Source: Luteococcus sp038433155 (GTDB taxonomy: Bacteria > Actinomycetota > Actinomycetes > Propionibacteriales > Propionibacteriaceae). From it: a stretch of 64,000 nucleotides of DNA. The stretch spans positions 1 through 64,000 of the forward strand of contig NZ_JBCDMW010000030.1 in assembly GCF_038433155.1 (NCBI RefSeq), read 5' to 3'. Shown piece by piece: positions 41,531 to 50,102 of the stretch. A program made the position numbers and the translations under genes. The notes below the pieces were generated by a model, which was not told the DNA's origin, made no database searches, and was given only the letters and a program-made list of their open reading frames with translations. The first letter of the stretch is position 1. Each line of letters opens with the position of its first letter.

Positions 41531-42940
41531 ATGACCGAACTGACCTTCCCCGACGGCTTCCTGTGGGGCGGCGCGCTGGCCGCCAACCAGTACGAGGGCG
41601 GCTACGACGCCGACGGCAAGGGGCTGTCCATCCAGGACGTGATGCCCAAGGGCATCATGGCCCCACCCACCGAGGAACCGACGCCGGACAACCTCAAGCT
41701 GGAGGGCATCGACTTCTACCACCGCTACGCCGACGACATCGCCCTGTTTGCGGAGATGGGCTTCAAGGTCTTCCGCTTCTCGATTGGCTGGAGCCGCATC
41801 TTCCCCCAAGGCGACGAGGACACCCCCAATGAGGCCGGTCTTGCCTTCTACGACCGGGTGCTCGACGAGTGCGAGAAGCACGGCATCGAGCCGCTGGTCA
41901 CACTGAGCCACTACGAGACGCCGCTGCACCTGGCCAAGACCTACGACGGGTGGGTGGACCGCCGCCTGATCGGCTTCTACGAGAACTTCGCCCGCACCTG
42001 TTTCGAGCGTTACGGCAAGCGGGTCAAGTACTGGCTGACCTTCAACGAGATCAACTCCGTGCTGCACGCTCCCCTGATGTCGGGCGGCATCTGGACACCG
42101 AAGGAACAGCTGTCCCAGCAGCAGCTCTACCAGGCCATCCACCACGAACTGGTGGCCTCCGCGGCCGCCACCCGGATTGCCCACGAGCTGGATCCCGAAC
42201 TGCAGGTGGGCTGCATGATCCTGTCCATGCCCGCCTACCCGCTCACCCCGGCCCCGGCCGACGTGCTGGCCGGCAAGCTGCTCGAGCGCGACAACTACGC
42301 CTTCGGCGACGTGCACTGCCGCGGCGCCTACCCGGGCTACTTCCTGCGCAAGCTGGCCGAGCTGGGCGTCGAGCTGGAGATCACCGACTCCGACCGCGAG
42401 ACGCTCAAGCACACCGTCGATTTCGTCAGCTTCAGCTACTACGTGAGTGTCTGTGCGTCGGCCGACCCGAGCATCGAGAAGGGCGCCGGCAACATCTTCG
42501 CCGGGGTCCCGAACCCGACGCTGCCCGCCTCCGAATGGGGCTGGCAGATCGACCCCGTCGGGCTGCGCCTGGTGCTCAACGACTACTGGGACCGCTGGCA
42601 GAAGCCGCTGTTCATCGTCGAGAACGGCCTGGGCGCCAAGGATGTCCTGGTGGAGAAGGACGGTGTCAAGACCGTCGAGGACGACTACCGGATCCAGTAC
42701 CTCAACGACCACCTGGTGCAGGTGCGCGAGGCCATCGCCGACGGAGTGAACCTGCTGGGCTACACGTGGTGGGGCCCGATCGACGTGGTCAGTGCCTCGA
42801 CCGCGCAGTTGAGCAAGCGTTACGGCTTCATCTACGTCGACCGCAATGACGACGGCACCGGCACCCTGGAGCGCTACCGGAAGAAGTCCTTCGACTTCTA
42901 CCGCGAGGTCATCGCCAGCAACGGCGCCAGCCTGCGCTGA
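41531..42940 (+). CDS. GH1 6-phospho-beta-glucosidase, operon 2
   Basis: This 469-residue enzyme has the GH1 start FLWGGALAANQYEGGYD, acid/base Glu in TFNEIN and nucleophile Glu in FIVENGLG. SASTAQLSKRYGFIYVDR supplies the 6-phosphate-binding Ser, Lys and Tyr. The FLWGGALAANQ opening matches the BglA/CelF-like 6-phospho-beta-glucosidase branch. GAGGAG precedes the ATG. It ends just before a palindromic REP-type hairpin. Confidence 0.95.
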   Translation: MTELTFPDGFLWGGALAANQYEGGYDADGKGLSIQDVMPKGIMAPPTEEPTPDNLKLEGIDFYHRYADDIALFAEMGFKVFRFSIGWSRIFPQGDEDTPNEAGLAFYDRVLDECEKHGIEPLVTLSHYETPLHLAKTYDGWVDRRLIGFYENFARTCFERYGKRVKYWLTFNEINSVLHAPLMSGGIWTPKEQLSQQQLYQAIHHELVASAAATRIAHELDPELQVGCMILSMPAYPLTPAPADVLAGKLLERDNYAFGDVHCRGAYPGYFLRKLAELGVELEITDSDRETLKHTVDFVSFSYYVSVCASADPSIEKGAGNIFAGVPNPTLPASEWGWQIDPVGLRLVLNDYWDRWQKPLFIVENGLGAKDVLVEKDGVKTVEDDYRIQYLNDHLVQVREAIADGVNLLGYTWWGPIDVVSASTAQLSKRYGFIYVDRNDDGTGTLERYRKKSFDFYREVIASNGASLR

Positions 42941-42950
42941 GGTCCGCCGG

Positions 42951-42984
42951 CCGAGCCTGTCGAGGTCCCCCTCGACAGGCTCGG
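42951..42984. terminator. Hairpin made of two inverted REP-like repeats
   Basis: CCGAGCCTGTCGAGG (42951-42965) and CCTCGACAGGCTCGG (42970-42984) form a perfect 15-bp stem with loop TCCC. Each arm is the core of the window's dispersed REP-like repeat. It lies after the GH1 gene and may attenuate transcription into the BglG gene. Confidence 0.7.
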
Positions 42985-43057
42985 GTACCGGGGCCGGGTG
43001 GGGCGCCCAGCCCATCAAGGCCCCCGACAAACAACCCGCACCTGAGAAGATTGGTCA

Positions 43058-43921
43058 ATGGAGATCCTGCGCGTCTTCAACAACAACGTGGTGCTGGCCC
43101 GCAACGACGTGGGCCAGGAGGTGGTGCTGACCGGACGCGGCCTGGGCTTCCAGAAGAAGGCCGGGCAGCCGGTGGAGGCCGCCAAGGTGATCCGCACCTT
43201 CGTACCCGACGAGGGTCGCAATCCGGACAATTTCGGCCAGCTGCTGGCCGCCATCCCGCCGGAGCACCTGGACCTGGCCGCCCGTTCGCTGGAGACCGTG
43301 CGCGATGACCTGGGGAGCCTGCCATCCAGCACCGTCGTCGCGCTGGCCGACCACCTCAGCTTCGCGATCAAACGGGCCCGTACCGGGCTGGAGGTGGACT
43401 ATCCGCTGCGCGCCGAGGTGGTGCACCTGTACCCGCGGGAGGTGGAGCTGGCCGAACGCGTCGTCGCCCGGATCAATGCCGAGGTGGACACTCCGCTGCC
43501 GGACGACGAGGCCCTGCCCATCGCATTGCACCTGGTCAACGCGTCCTTCAACACTGGTGACCTGTCGAAGACCTACCAGATGACCGGCGTCTTCTCGCAG
43601 ATCTTCGACGTCGTCGAGAGCTCCATCGGGCGGCCGCTGGACCGCGACAGCGCCAATGCGGCCCGTTTCATCACGCACCTGCGCTACTTCTTCGTCCGCG
43701 CCCACGACGCCGCCCAGCTGGATGATGCCATCGACCCGCTGGCCGCATCGCTGGCGGCCAGCTTCCCCGACGCCACCCGCAGCGCCCATGCCGTCGCCGC
43801 CATCCTGGCGCTGAGGCTGGGGACGACGGTCTCCGCCAGCGAGACCACCTATCTGGCCATGCACATCGCCCGCCTCACCTCCGACGAACGCGTCCGCACC
43901 GCCCCTCAGGAGACCCCATGA
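43058..43921 (+). CDS. BglG family antiterminator, operon 2
   Basis: This 287-residue protein has a full-length CAT RNA-binding domain, starting MEILRVFNNNVVLARNDVGQ and continuing GRGLGFQKKAG. Two PRD domains have the regulatory histidines in ADHLSF, ALHLVNA, THLRYF and AMHIARL. It should bind the near-consensus RAT at 39504-39537. Its stop overlaps the ATG of the HAD gene. With a better-formed N-terminus than the operon 1 copy, it may also serve the operon 1 leader. Confidence 0.93.
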   Translation: MEILRVFNNNVVLARNDVGQEVVLTGRGLGFQKKAGQPVEAAKVIRTFVPDEGRNPDNFGQLLAAIPPEHLDLAARSLETVRDDLGSLPSSTVVALADHLSFAIKRARTGLEVDYPLRAEVVHLYPREVELAERVVARINAEVDTPLPDDEALPIALHLVNASFNTGDLSKTYQMTGVFSQIFDVVESSIGRPLDRDSANAARFITHLRYFFVRAHDAAQLDDAIDPLAASLAASFPDATRSAHAVAAILALRLGTTVSASETTYLAMHIARLTSDERVRTAPQETP

Positions 43922-44751
43922 CCACCCGCACCACACCCCACGTCCTGCTGCTCGACGTCGACGGGACGATCGTCGACTACGACACGAGCGTCCCTGGCAG
44001 CGCCGCCGACTCGTTGCGGCGGGCCAAGGCCAACGGGCACAGGCTGTTCATCTGCACCGGCCGCGCCAAGGCCGAGGTCTACCCGCACCTGTGGGAGCTG
44101 GGCCTGGACGGGATGATCGGCGGCAATGGCAGCTATGTGGAGGTGGACGGGCACGTCGTGCACCACCAGGTCCTCGACCAGTCGCTGGTGGAACAGGCCA
44201 TCGCCTGGCTGGAGGAACGAGACCTGCCCTTCTATCTGGAGTGCAATTCCGGGCTCTTCGGCAGCCCGGACCTGCCCGAGCGCGCGGCACGGCGGCTGGG
44301 CCGAAGCCCCGAATGGGTGCGCTCGATCTTCCCCGCCATGGTCTACGACACCTCCCGTGGCCACTATGACGTGAACAAGATCAGCTTCCTGATGGCCGAC
44401 GGGATGAGCCTGGTGGACCTTCTCCCGGACCTGCAGGAGCGTTTCGACGGCCGGGCCTCGGTGGGGAGCTGGTCCGCCAACACCGAACCGGACCAGTTCG
44501 GCGAGATCGGCCAGCTGGGGATCAGCAAGGAGATCGGCGTCCGCGCCCTGGCCGAGCACCTGGGAGCCCGGACGGAAGAGCTGATCGGTTTCGGCGACGC
44601 CCGCAGCGACATCCCCATGCTGCGCGCCTGCGGCACGGCCGTCGTGATGGGCCAGGCCCCCGACGAGGTGAAGGCACTGGCGGACCTGGTCACGGCTCCC
44701 GTCGACCACGACGGCTTGGCCAAGGCCTTCGCGGAGTTGGGTCTGGTCTGA
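43918..44751 (+). CDS. HAD hydrolase, Cof-like, in PTS operon 2
   Basis: This 277-residue HAD phosphatase has motif I LLLDVDGTIVDYD, the lysine in GISKEIGV and motif IV GFGDARSDIPML. The start overlaps the BglG stop (ATGA), so it is translationally coupled to the antiterminator. By position it may dephosphorylate a sugar phosphate that accumulates from phospho-beta-glucoside breakdown; this is inference. It converges with the response regulator gene, with only six bases between stops. Confidence 0.9.
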   Translation: MTTRTTPHVLLLDVDGTIVDYDTSVPGSAADSLRRAKANGHRLFICTGRAKAEVYPHLWELGLDGMIGGNGSYVEVDGHVVHHQVLDQSLVEQAIAWLEERDLPFYLECNSGLFGSPDLPERAARRLGRSPEWVRSIFPAMVYDTSRGHYDVNKISFLMADGMSLVDLLPDLQERFDGRASVGSWSANTEPDQFGEIGQLGISKEIGVRALAEHLGARTEELIGFGDARSDIPMLRACGTAVVMGQAPDEVKALADLVTAPVDHDGLAKAFAELGLV

Positions 44752-44757
44752 GGGCGA

Positions 44758-45423
44758 TCAACCGGGCAGGTTCCCGGTGATCCGGGCGCGCTCGACGAGC
44801 AGGGCCAGCTGCACCCGGGAGTCGGCGCCTGTCTTGTCGAAGATGCGGTTGAGGTAGGTCTTCACCGTCGCCAGGGACAGGAACAGGCCCTCCGCAATCT
44901 CTGCATTCGCCAACCCGTCGGCCACACCCAGCGCCACCTGAAGCTCCCGCTCGCTGAGCTCGGCCAGCACCGACGCCTCGTGCCGCGGCTGGCTGGTGCG
45001 CGCGGCCAGCCCCACCACCCGTCGCAGCACCTCCGGGGTGAACGGCAGTTCCCCGCGGGCGGCCGCGTGCACGGCGTCGACGAGCTCGGTCGGCGGGGCA
45101 CTCTTCAGCAGGAAGCCCTGCGCGCCGGCGTCCAGGGCATCGGCGACGAAGTCCTCGGTGTCGAAGGCGGTGAGCATCACGACGGCCGGGGCCTGCGGCA
45201 GTGCGCTGATCCGGCGGACCGCCTCGATGCCGTCCATCCCGGGCATCCGGATGTCCAGCAGCACCACGTCGGGCCGCAGCGCCTCGACGGCCTGCACCGC
45301 GGCCAGGCCGTCTGCGGCCTCACCGATGACACTGATCCCCTGGTTGCCGTCCAGCACCATCTTCAGGCCCGCCCGGACCAGCATCTCGTCGTCGACGAGC
45401 AGCAGCGTCGTGGTCACGTCCAT
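44758..45423 (-). CDS. NarL/LuxR-type response regulator
   Basis: This 221-residue protein has a receiver domain with acidic pair LLVDDE, phospho-Asp in VVLLDIRMPGMDG and Lys in FLLKSAPP. A LuxR-type helix-turn-helix follows (about 155-215, LSERELQVALGVADGLANAEIAEGLFLSLATVKTYLNRI). The ATG at 45423 overlaps the end of the histidine kinase gene by ten bases, so the pair is translationally coupled. The regulated target is unknown. Confidence 0.95.
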   Translation of the reverse strand: MDVTTTLLLVDDEMLVRAGLKMVLDGNQGISVIGEAADGLAAVQAVEALRPDVVLLDIRMPGMDGIEAVRRISALPQAPAVVMLTAFDTEDFVADALDAGAQGFLLKSAPPTELVDAVHAAARGELPFTPEVLRRVVGLAARTSQPRHEASVLAELSERELQVALGVADGLANAEIAEGLFLSLATVKTYLNRIFDKTGADSRVQLALLVERARITGNLPG

Positions 45424-46598
45424 GGCACCCATGCTTCCAGTTCGTGGTTCCCGCTGACGACGCCATGCCGCAGCCGGCCACGCGCCAACCGGAGCCGCTC
45501 GTCGAGCCCCACCAGGCCATGGCCGCCGGCCAGTCCCGTGTCGCGCCGGGACAGGGGGTTGCAGACCAGGACCGTCGCACCGCTCTGGTCCGCGGTGATT
45601 GCGACGGCAACGGGCTGGTCCGGGGCGTGCTTGAGGCAGTTCGCCAAGCCCTCGCGGACGGTCTGGGCCAGGGCCGCGGACCGGCCGACGGGAAGCTCCG
45701 CCAACCGGGCGCGCACGGTGGGGTCGACGTCGCAGGCCACCCGCAACCCGGCAGCACGCCCCCCGGCCAGGATGGCGTCGAGGTCCGCCAGGGTGGTGGG
45801 CAGCGCACGGTCCGCGGTGTCTTCGCGCAGCAGGGTGAGCAGGTCCCGCAGCTCCTCGCTGGCGGACTGCGCGGTGGCCTGGATCAGGGAGGCGGTCTCG
45901 GTGATCCGCTCCACCGGCAGGTCCGGGCGCACCGACAGCCCACCGGCATGCAGCGAGATGACGGCCAACCGATGGCTGAGGGTGTCGTGCATCTCGCGGG
46001 CGATGGCGGTGCGCTCCTCCGCGCGAGCCATCGCCACCGTCGCGGCCTGTTCGCGACGCAGGGTCTCCGCCTGGACCCGATAGGAGTCCGCCAGCGCCGC
46101 CTTCTGCCCGCGGTAGAGCCCCCACAGGTTCAGCACGACGACCATCACCACCATCCCGGAGGCCTGCCCAAGGGTGAAGGAGGAACCCGGCATCACCTCG
46201 AGGGACACCAATCCAGCCACGATGGCGACGACGTCGACGACCACCAGCCAGCGCCGGTCCCGCCAGGACGAGACGGTGACCAGGGCATGCACGACCGGGG
46301 CGAAGACCCACATCGACACGGCGCTGAACAGCATCAGCACCAGCGCGGCGCCGCCGGCGACGCGTCGACGGCGGCTGCGCACCAAGGGCACGAGCAGGCA
46401 ACCCACCAGGCCCAGCAATGTGTCGATCCCGAGCAGCGCCTCATCGCGTGGCGGGATGTTCTCCAGGTCCGGGTAGAGGTCCTCCGCGATCAGGAAGAAC
46501 AGCGCGGCACCCAGCATCCAGAAGAGCACCGCGAGCAGGGCGGATTCGACGTGGTGTGGCCAGCGGCTGGTGGCTGGCGCCGTGGCGGAGGTGGCCAT
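45414..46598 (-). CDS. Sensor histidine kinase, HisKA_3 type
   Basis: This 394-residue kinase has about five N-terminal membrane helices (20-160) with short loops and no large sensor domain. A coiled coil (about 165-195) precedes the HisKA_3 phospho-His in EMHDTLSHRLAVISLHAGGL. The ATP domain has REGLANCLKHAP (N box) and GHGLVGLDERL (G box). This is the layout of intramembrane-sensing actinobacterial kinases of the DesK/LiaS group. TAGATT ends seven bases before the ATG at 46598, so the mRNA is leaderless. Confidence 0.93.
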   Translation of the reverse strand: MATSATAPATSRWPHHVESALLAVLFWMLGAALFFLIAEDLYPDLENIPPRDEALLGIDTLLGLVGCLLVPLVRSRRRRVAGGAALVLMLFSAVSMWVFAPVVHALVTVSSWRDRRWLVVVDVVAIVAGLVSLEVMPGSSFTLGQASGMVVMVVVLNLWGLYRGQKAALADSYRVQAETLRREQAATVAMARAEERTAIAREMHDTLSHRLAVISLHAGGLSVRPDLPVERITETASLIQATAQSASEELRDLLTLLREDTADRALPTTLADLDAILAGGRAAGLRVACDVDPTVRARLAELPVGRSAALAQTVREGLANCLKHAPDQPVAVAITADQSGATVLVCNPLSRRDTGLAGGHGLVGLDERLRLARGRLRHGVVSGNHELEAWVPWT

Positions 46599-46605
46599 GC
46601 GTCCC

Positions 46606-46683
46606 AATCTACGGCGGTTCCGGGATCTCGAATGTCGGCCAGAGGTTGATCGTCGGGGGTGCCTCGGGTGGTCCCCGTACGCT
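46606..46683. promoter_or_regulatory. Divergent leaderless promoters (kinase and PaiB-like genes)
   Basis: On the minus strand TAGATT (46611-46606) ends seven bases before the kinase ATG. On the plus strand TACGCT (46678-46683) ends seven bases before the ATG at 46691. The spacer is under 100 bp, so shared regulation is possible. Confidence 0.6.
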
Positions 46684-46690
46684 GGCAGGC

Positions 46691-47371
46691 ATGTACGTCC
46701 CCAACCACTTCCGGCTGCCCGACGAGTACACCCGACGCCTGCTGGGTAGTGCCCGGGCCGGCAACCTGGTGACCTGCCACGACGACGGCCCCGACGCCAC
46801 GATGGTGCCCTTCTTCCACGACGCGGAACGTGAGGTGCTGGTGACCCACCTGGTGCGCAACAACCCGCAGGCGACCCGGCCGGTGACCGGCCCGGCGATG
46901 GTGGTCCTCGACGAGGCCGACGCCTACGTCTCCCCGCGCTGGTACGCCACCAATGACAAGCTGCCCAATGTGCCCACCTGGGACTACATCACGGTGCACG
47001 TCTGGGGCACGATGCGCGTCGATCCCAGCCCGGCGGCGGCGCTGGCCGCGGCCCGTCGGCTCACGGAAGGGTTCGAGGGCGACGACGTGCTGGAGCGGGT
47101 GGGCCAGGAGAAGCTGGAGCGGATGGCGCGCTCCATCGTCGCGGTGGAGGTGGCCGTGGAGCGCGTCGAGGGCAAGGCCAAGATGAGCCAGAACCGGCAC
47201 CCCGACGACATCCGCAGCCTGATCCAGGAGCTGGAGAGCCAAGGTCAGGAAACGCTGGTGGACTACCTGCGCACCGTCAGCCTGCCGCACGCGCAGGAAC
47301 GCCACGCGCTGATCTCCGAGCTGCGCGGCGGCAGGGCCGTCGACCTCCGGGTCAGCGGCACCGGCTCCTGA
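46691..47371 (+). CDS. PaiB-like FMN-binding protein
   Basis: This 226-residue protein matches the PaiB/FMN-binding split-barrel group: MYVPNHFRLPDE, the PFFHD...VTHLVRNNPQ core, YVSPRWYA and the late LSQN-type motif KMSQNRHPDDI. B. subtilis PaiB was described as a negative regulator of sporulation and protease genes; in most bacteria the function is unproven and may be flavin-dependent. No Shine-Dalgarno sequence; leaderless start. Confidence 0.88.
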   Translation: MYVPNHFRLPDEYTRRLLGSARAGNLVTCHDDGPDATMVPFFHDAEREVLVTHLVRNNPQATRPVTGPAMVVLDEADAYVSPRWYATNDKLPNVPTWDYITVHVWGTMRVDPSPAAALAAARRLTEGFEGDDVLERVGQEKLERMARSIVAVEVAVERVEGKAKMSQNRHPDDIRSLIQELESQGQETLVDYLRTVSLPHAQERHALISELRGGRAVDLRVSGTGS

Positions 47372-47547
47372 CCGCCCCAACTCTTCCCTGCTCCCGGGCC
47401 GGTCGAGGAGCCCCAGTACGTTCCCCGAGCCCCCCGACCCAGTTCCCCGGACCCGTCGGGCGGTCGCCCTGCTCATCGGACAGGTGCCCTCCCCTGGTTG
47501 CTTCCATCGCAAGCCAACGGTTGGCTCCACAGGGCCACGCGGAGGAG

Positions 47548-47578
47548 GCCTCGACAGGATCGGCCACCGTGGTTGGGG
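47548..47578 (+). repeat. REP-like dispersed repeat, copy 2
   Basis: CCTCGACAGGATCGGCCACC followed by GTGGTTGGGG, in the 228-bp gap between convergent genes. The palindrome AGCCAACGGTTGGCT lies just upstream. Confidence 0.6.
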
Positions 47579-47599
47579 TTCGCCAAGACAGGAGCAGGG

Positions 47600-48055
47600 T
47601 CAGGCGTTGGCCTCGCACCAGGTCTTGAAGGTCTCCATCGAGCCCTGGGTGTTCTGACGGAAGGCGGCCTGCCCCTGCTCCCCGATCCCCTCCAGCATCC
47701 CGGGCGGCAGGTGGAAGATGTGCTCCGCGGCCCAGCGGGTGCCGCCGTCGGGCAGCTCGACGAAGGTGTTGTGCACCACATTGCGCACCGGGCCCAGCAG
47801 GTAGACCACGTCATGGTGCTCGGCGTCGCGGCGCTCCACCTTCTCGATCATCTCGCCGGGGCCGGGCACCCCGTCGAAGCGCAGCTCACTGACCGAACCC
47901 GGCGTCCCGCGCTCCCCCTCGATGGCCCGGTAGCTGACCAGCCCGGGCATCCATTCAGCGGCGCGATCGCCGTCGGTCATCAGTTCCAGCACCCGGGCCC
48001 GGGGCGCCGCGATCTCCACCCGGCAGGTGTAGGTCATGAGTCCTGGCATGGTCAT
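47600..48055 (-). CDS. SRPBCC-fold protein
   Basis: This 151-residue START-like (polyketide cyclase/dehydrase) fold protein begins YTCRVEIAAPRARVLELMTD and includes a hydrophobic cavity-lining strand set, ending in a long C-terminal helix. The ATG at 48055 shares a base with the pheA stop (TGATG), and AGGA lies seven bases upstream, so it is translated by coupling with pheA. Members bind lipids, hormones or polyketides; the ligand here is unknown and there is no obvious link to phenylalanine synthesis. Confidence 0.85.
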   Translation of the reverse strand: MTMPGLMTYTCRVEIAAPRARVLELMTDGDRAAEWMPGLVSYRAIEGERGTPGSVSELRFDGVPGPGEMIEKVERRDAEHHDVVYLLGPVRNVVHNTFVELPDGGTRWAAEHIFHLPPGMLEGIGEQGQAAFRQNTQGSMETFKTWCEANA

Positions 48056-48975
48056 CAGTCGTCGTCCTGTCCGGTGGTGCGCAATTTCTCCAACCACATC
48101 ATGGCCGCGGCGTAGTCCTCGTCGGTGGCGCCGGCCGGGACCCGCGGCTTGACCCGGTCCGCCCGGGCATAGGAGCCCAGGAAGACCACCCTCTTGCAGA
48201 TCCGGTGCAGGCCCACCAGCGCGTCGGCCATCCGGGAATCCAGCAGGTGCCCTTCCGCGTCGATCGAGAAGCAGTAGTTGCCCAGCGTGGTCTTGGTGGG
48301 GCGGGATTCGATCCGGCTCAGGTTGACCCCACGCACCGTGAACTGGTCCAGGATCTCCTGCAGGGCGCCGGGATGGTTCTCCCGCATGTAGGCCACCAGG
48401 GTGGTCTTGTCCGCCCCGGTGCGCTGGCTTGGCGGGCCCTGCGGCGCCACCAGGACGAAGCGGGTGACGGCGGCCTCGTTGTCGGCAATCGCGGTGCCGG
48501 CGGCCTCCAGTCCGTACATCTGGCCGGCGACGGCGGCGCAGATCGCGGCGTCGTGCCGCGACGACGGGTCGGCCACCTCGGCCGCGGCCGCAGCCGTCGA
48601 ACCCCCCTCGGTGACCTGTGCCTGCGGACAGTGGGCGGCCACCCATCCGCGGGTCTGGTTGTAGGCGTGTGGGTGGGTCAGGATCTGGCGGACGTCATCC
48701 AGCCGCGTCCCGGGCCGGACATAGAGCCCGAACTGCACCGGCAGCAGCACCTCCCGGATGATCATCAGCCGGTCACCGGCGGCCAGGTTGTCCAGCGTCG
48801 CGGAAACGCCACCCTCGACGGAATTCTCGATCGGCACCAGGGCGGCCTCCACCTCCCCGGCCCGCACGGCGTCCAGCGCGGCGACGACCGTGGGGTAGGG
48901 CCGAGCCTCGTCGGTGCTGACGCTCAACAGCGCCTGGTGGGTGAACGTGCCGGCGGGGCCGAAGTATCCGAGCAT
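48055..48975 (-). CDS. pheA: Prephenate dehydratase
   Basis: This 306-residue cytoplasmic enzyme converts prephenate to phenylpyruvate for phenylalanine synthesis. The catalytic domain (about 1-185) starts GYFGPAGTFTHQAL and has VPIENSVEGGVSATLDNL and the conserved TRFVLV near its end. The C-terminal ACT domain (about 200-280) carries ESRPTKTTLGNYCFSID, the phenylalanine-binding ESRP motif, so feedback inhibition is expected. A TAGAAT -10 ends six bases before the ATG; the transcript is leaderless. Confidence 0.96.
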   Translation of the reverse strand: MLGYFGPAGTFTHQALLSVSTDEARPYPTVVAALDAVRAGEVEAALVPIENSVEGGVSATLDNLAAGDRLMIIREVLLPVQFGLYVRPGTRLDDVRQILTHPHAYNQTRGWVAAHCPQAQVTEGGSTAAAAAEVADPSSRHDAAICAAVAGQMYGLEAAGTAIADNEAAVTRFVLVAPQGPPSQRTGADKTTLVAYMRENHPGALQEILDQFTVRGVNLSRIESRPTKTTLGNYCFSIDAEGHLLDSRMADALVGLHRICKRVVFLGSYARADRVKPRVPAGATDEDYAAAMMWLEKLRTTGQDDD

Positions 48976-48981
48976 GCAGGG

Positions 48982-48987
48982 ATTCTA
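48982..48987 (-). promoter_or_regulatory. -10 box of pheA, leaderless start
   Basis: TAGAAT on the minus strand, then CCCTGC and the ATG. The same 12-base string TAGAATCCCTGC precedes the Pth2-like gene at 62340. Confidence 0.65.
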
Positions 48988-49033
48988 GGCAACCTCCGCT
49001 CCGCGGCGCCCCTCGTCCAGCCATCACCCCACC

Positions 49034-49120
49034 GGTTTGCGCCACAAACTGCATTGTGAAGCCCGGGCGGTGCCGTAGAGACACTGGTCAGGAACCAGAA
49101 TGCAGTTTGTGGCGCAAACC
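49034..49120. repeat. Long intergenic hairpin element (22-bp perfect arms)
   Basis: Arms 49034-49055 and 49099-49120 (GGTTTGCGCCACAAACTGCA...) are a perfect 22-bp inverted repeat. The 43-nt interior contains a small hairpin CTGGT/ACCAG. It lies upstream of pheA and of the rightward membrane protein gene, thus between divergent genes rather than at gene ends. Confidence 0.75.
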
Positions 49121-49270
49121 AGACCCGCCGCCCGGCGGGTCGGTGGTGCAATTTGCCGCGGACCAGGAGTTCGGGGGCCTGTGGCCACGAGTGTTACCGC
49201 GGGTGGGAACTTTTCGGCGTCGGGAGACGACTGGTGGGCGTAACTGCTTCCCACTGTCGAAAGAGCATCC

Positions 49271-49930
49271 ATGTTCACCCTGAGCGCCGTGCCGGTGAAG
49301 TTCATCGGTCTGCTGATCTTCTTCCTGTTCACCACCGTCTACGAGACCTACCAGCTGGTGAAGGCCCCCAGCACCCGCGGCCGGATCTCGCACGGGCTGC
49401 ACTGGCTGATGAGCGTGATCATGCTGCTGATGGTGCCCAAGAACATCTGGGTGCCCTTCCGCAACGTGGTGCCGGTGCCGGTCTCCATCGCCCTGATGGT
49501 GCTGGGCGTGGTCTGGTTCGGCTACCTGGCGGTGGTGGCCAAGCAGGGGCACCGCGCCCACCCGATTGGCTGCGCGCTGATGTTCACGGCGATGGCCTGG
49601 CACCTGGCCGCGATGATGGTGAAGATGCAGAACATGAAGGCCATGGGCTCCATGGGCGGTGCGCCGATGGGCGGCGGCATGAGGCACCAGATGCCGTCGC
49701 ACCAGATGATGTGGGGCGGCCACAGCGCGCTGTGGTGGATGGCGTTGATCGGGCTGCCGCTGATGGCCTACCTGCTCTACGCCTCCTTCAAGGCGATCGT
49801 GCTGGCGCTGCAGGGCCCGGCCCGACGGCTGGAGGGTCTCAGCGACTTCGCCATGAACTTCGGCATGTTCTGGATGAGCACCGGTCTGCTGACCCCGATC
49901 CTGCCCTTCTTCAAGTACCTGGCCTTCTGA
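49271..49930 (+). CDS. Met/His-rich polytopic membrane protein
   Basis: This 219-residue protein has about five to six hydrophobic helices. Between helices 4 and 5 (about residues 118-155) there is a loop very rich in Met, His and Gly (KMQNMKAMGSMGGAPMG..., HQMPSHQMMWGGH). The arrangement resembles DUF5134-type actinobacterial membrane proteins often found near copper genes, but the assignment is tentative. Such loops commonly bind Cu(I). No copper genes are adjacent. Confidence 0.75.
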   Translation: MFTLSAVPVKFIGLLIFFLFTTVYETYQLVKAPSTRGRISHGLHWLMSVIMLLMVPKNIWVPFRNVVPVPVSIALMVLGVVWFGYLAVVAKQGHRAHPIGCALMFTAMAWHLAAMMVKMQNMKAMGSMGGAPMGGGMRHQMPSHQMMWGGHSALWWMALIGLPLMAYLLYASFKAIVLALQGPARRLEGLSDFAMNFGMFWMSTGLLTPILPFFKYLAF

Positions 49931-49990
49931 ACCGCACTGAAGAAACACCTGGCGGGGGTTCGCCCGACGGCGGCACCCCCGCACAGGGGG

Positions 49991-50017
49991 CCCGACGGGC
50001 TCGCCACCGTTGTCTGG
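49991..50017 (+). repeat. REP-like dispersed repeat, copy 3
   Basis: CCCGACGGGCTCGCCACCGT followed by TGTCTGG. It lies 32 bp from copy 4, both between convergent genes. Confidence 0.5.
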
Positions 50018-50048
50018 TCCCTACCCCGGCCACCGTCCCAGCCAACGG

Positions 50049-50077
50049 CCTCGACGGGCTCGGCCACCGTGACCCGG
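50049..50077 (+). repeat. REP-like dispersed repeat, copy 4
   Basis: CCTCGACGGGCTCGGCCACC followed by GTGACCCGG, directly before the end of the DNA glycosylase gene. Confidence 0.6.
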
Positions 50078-50102
50078 CCCCTGTCCCGGCTGGGCCAGAT
50101 AC

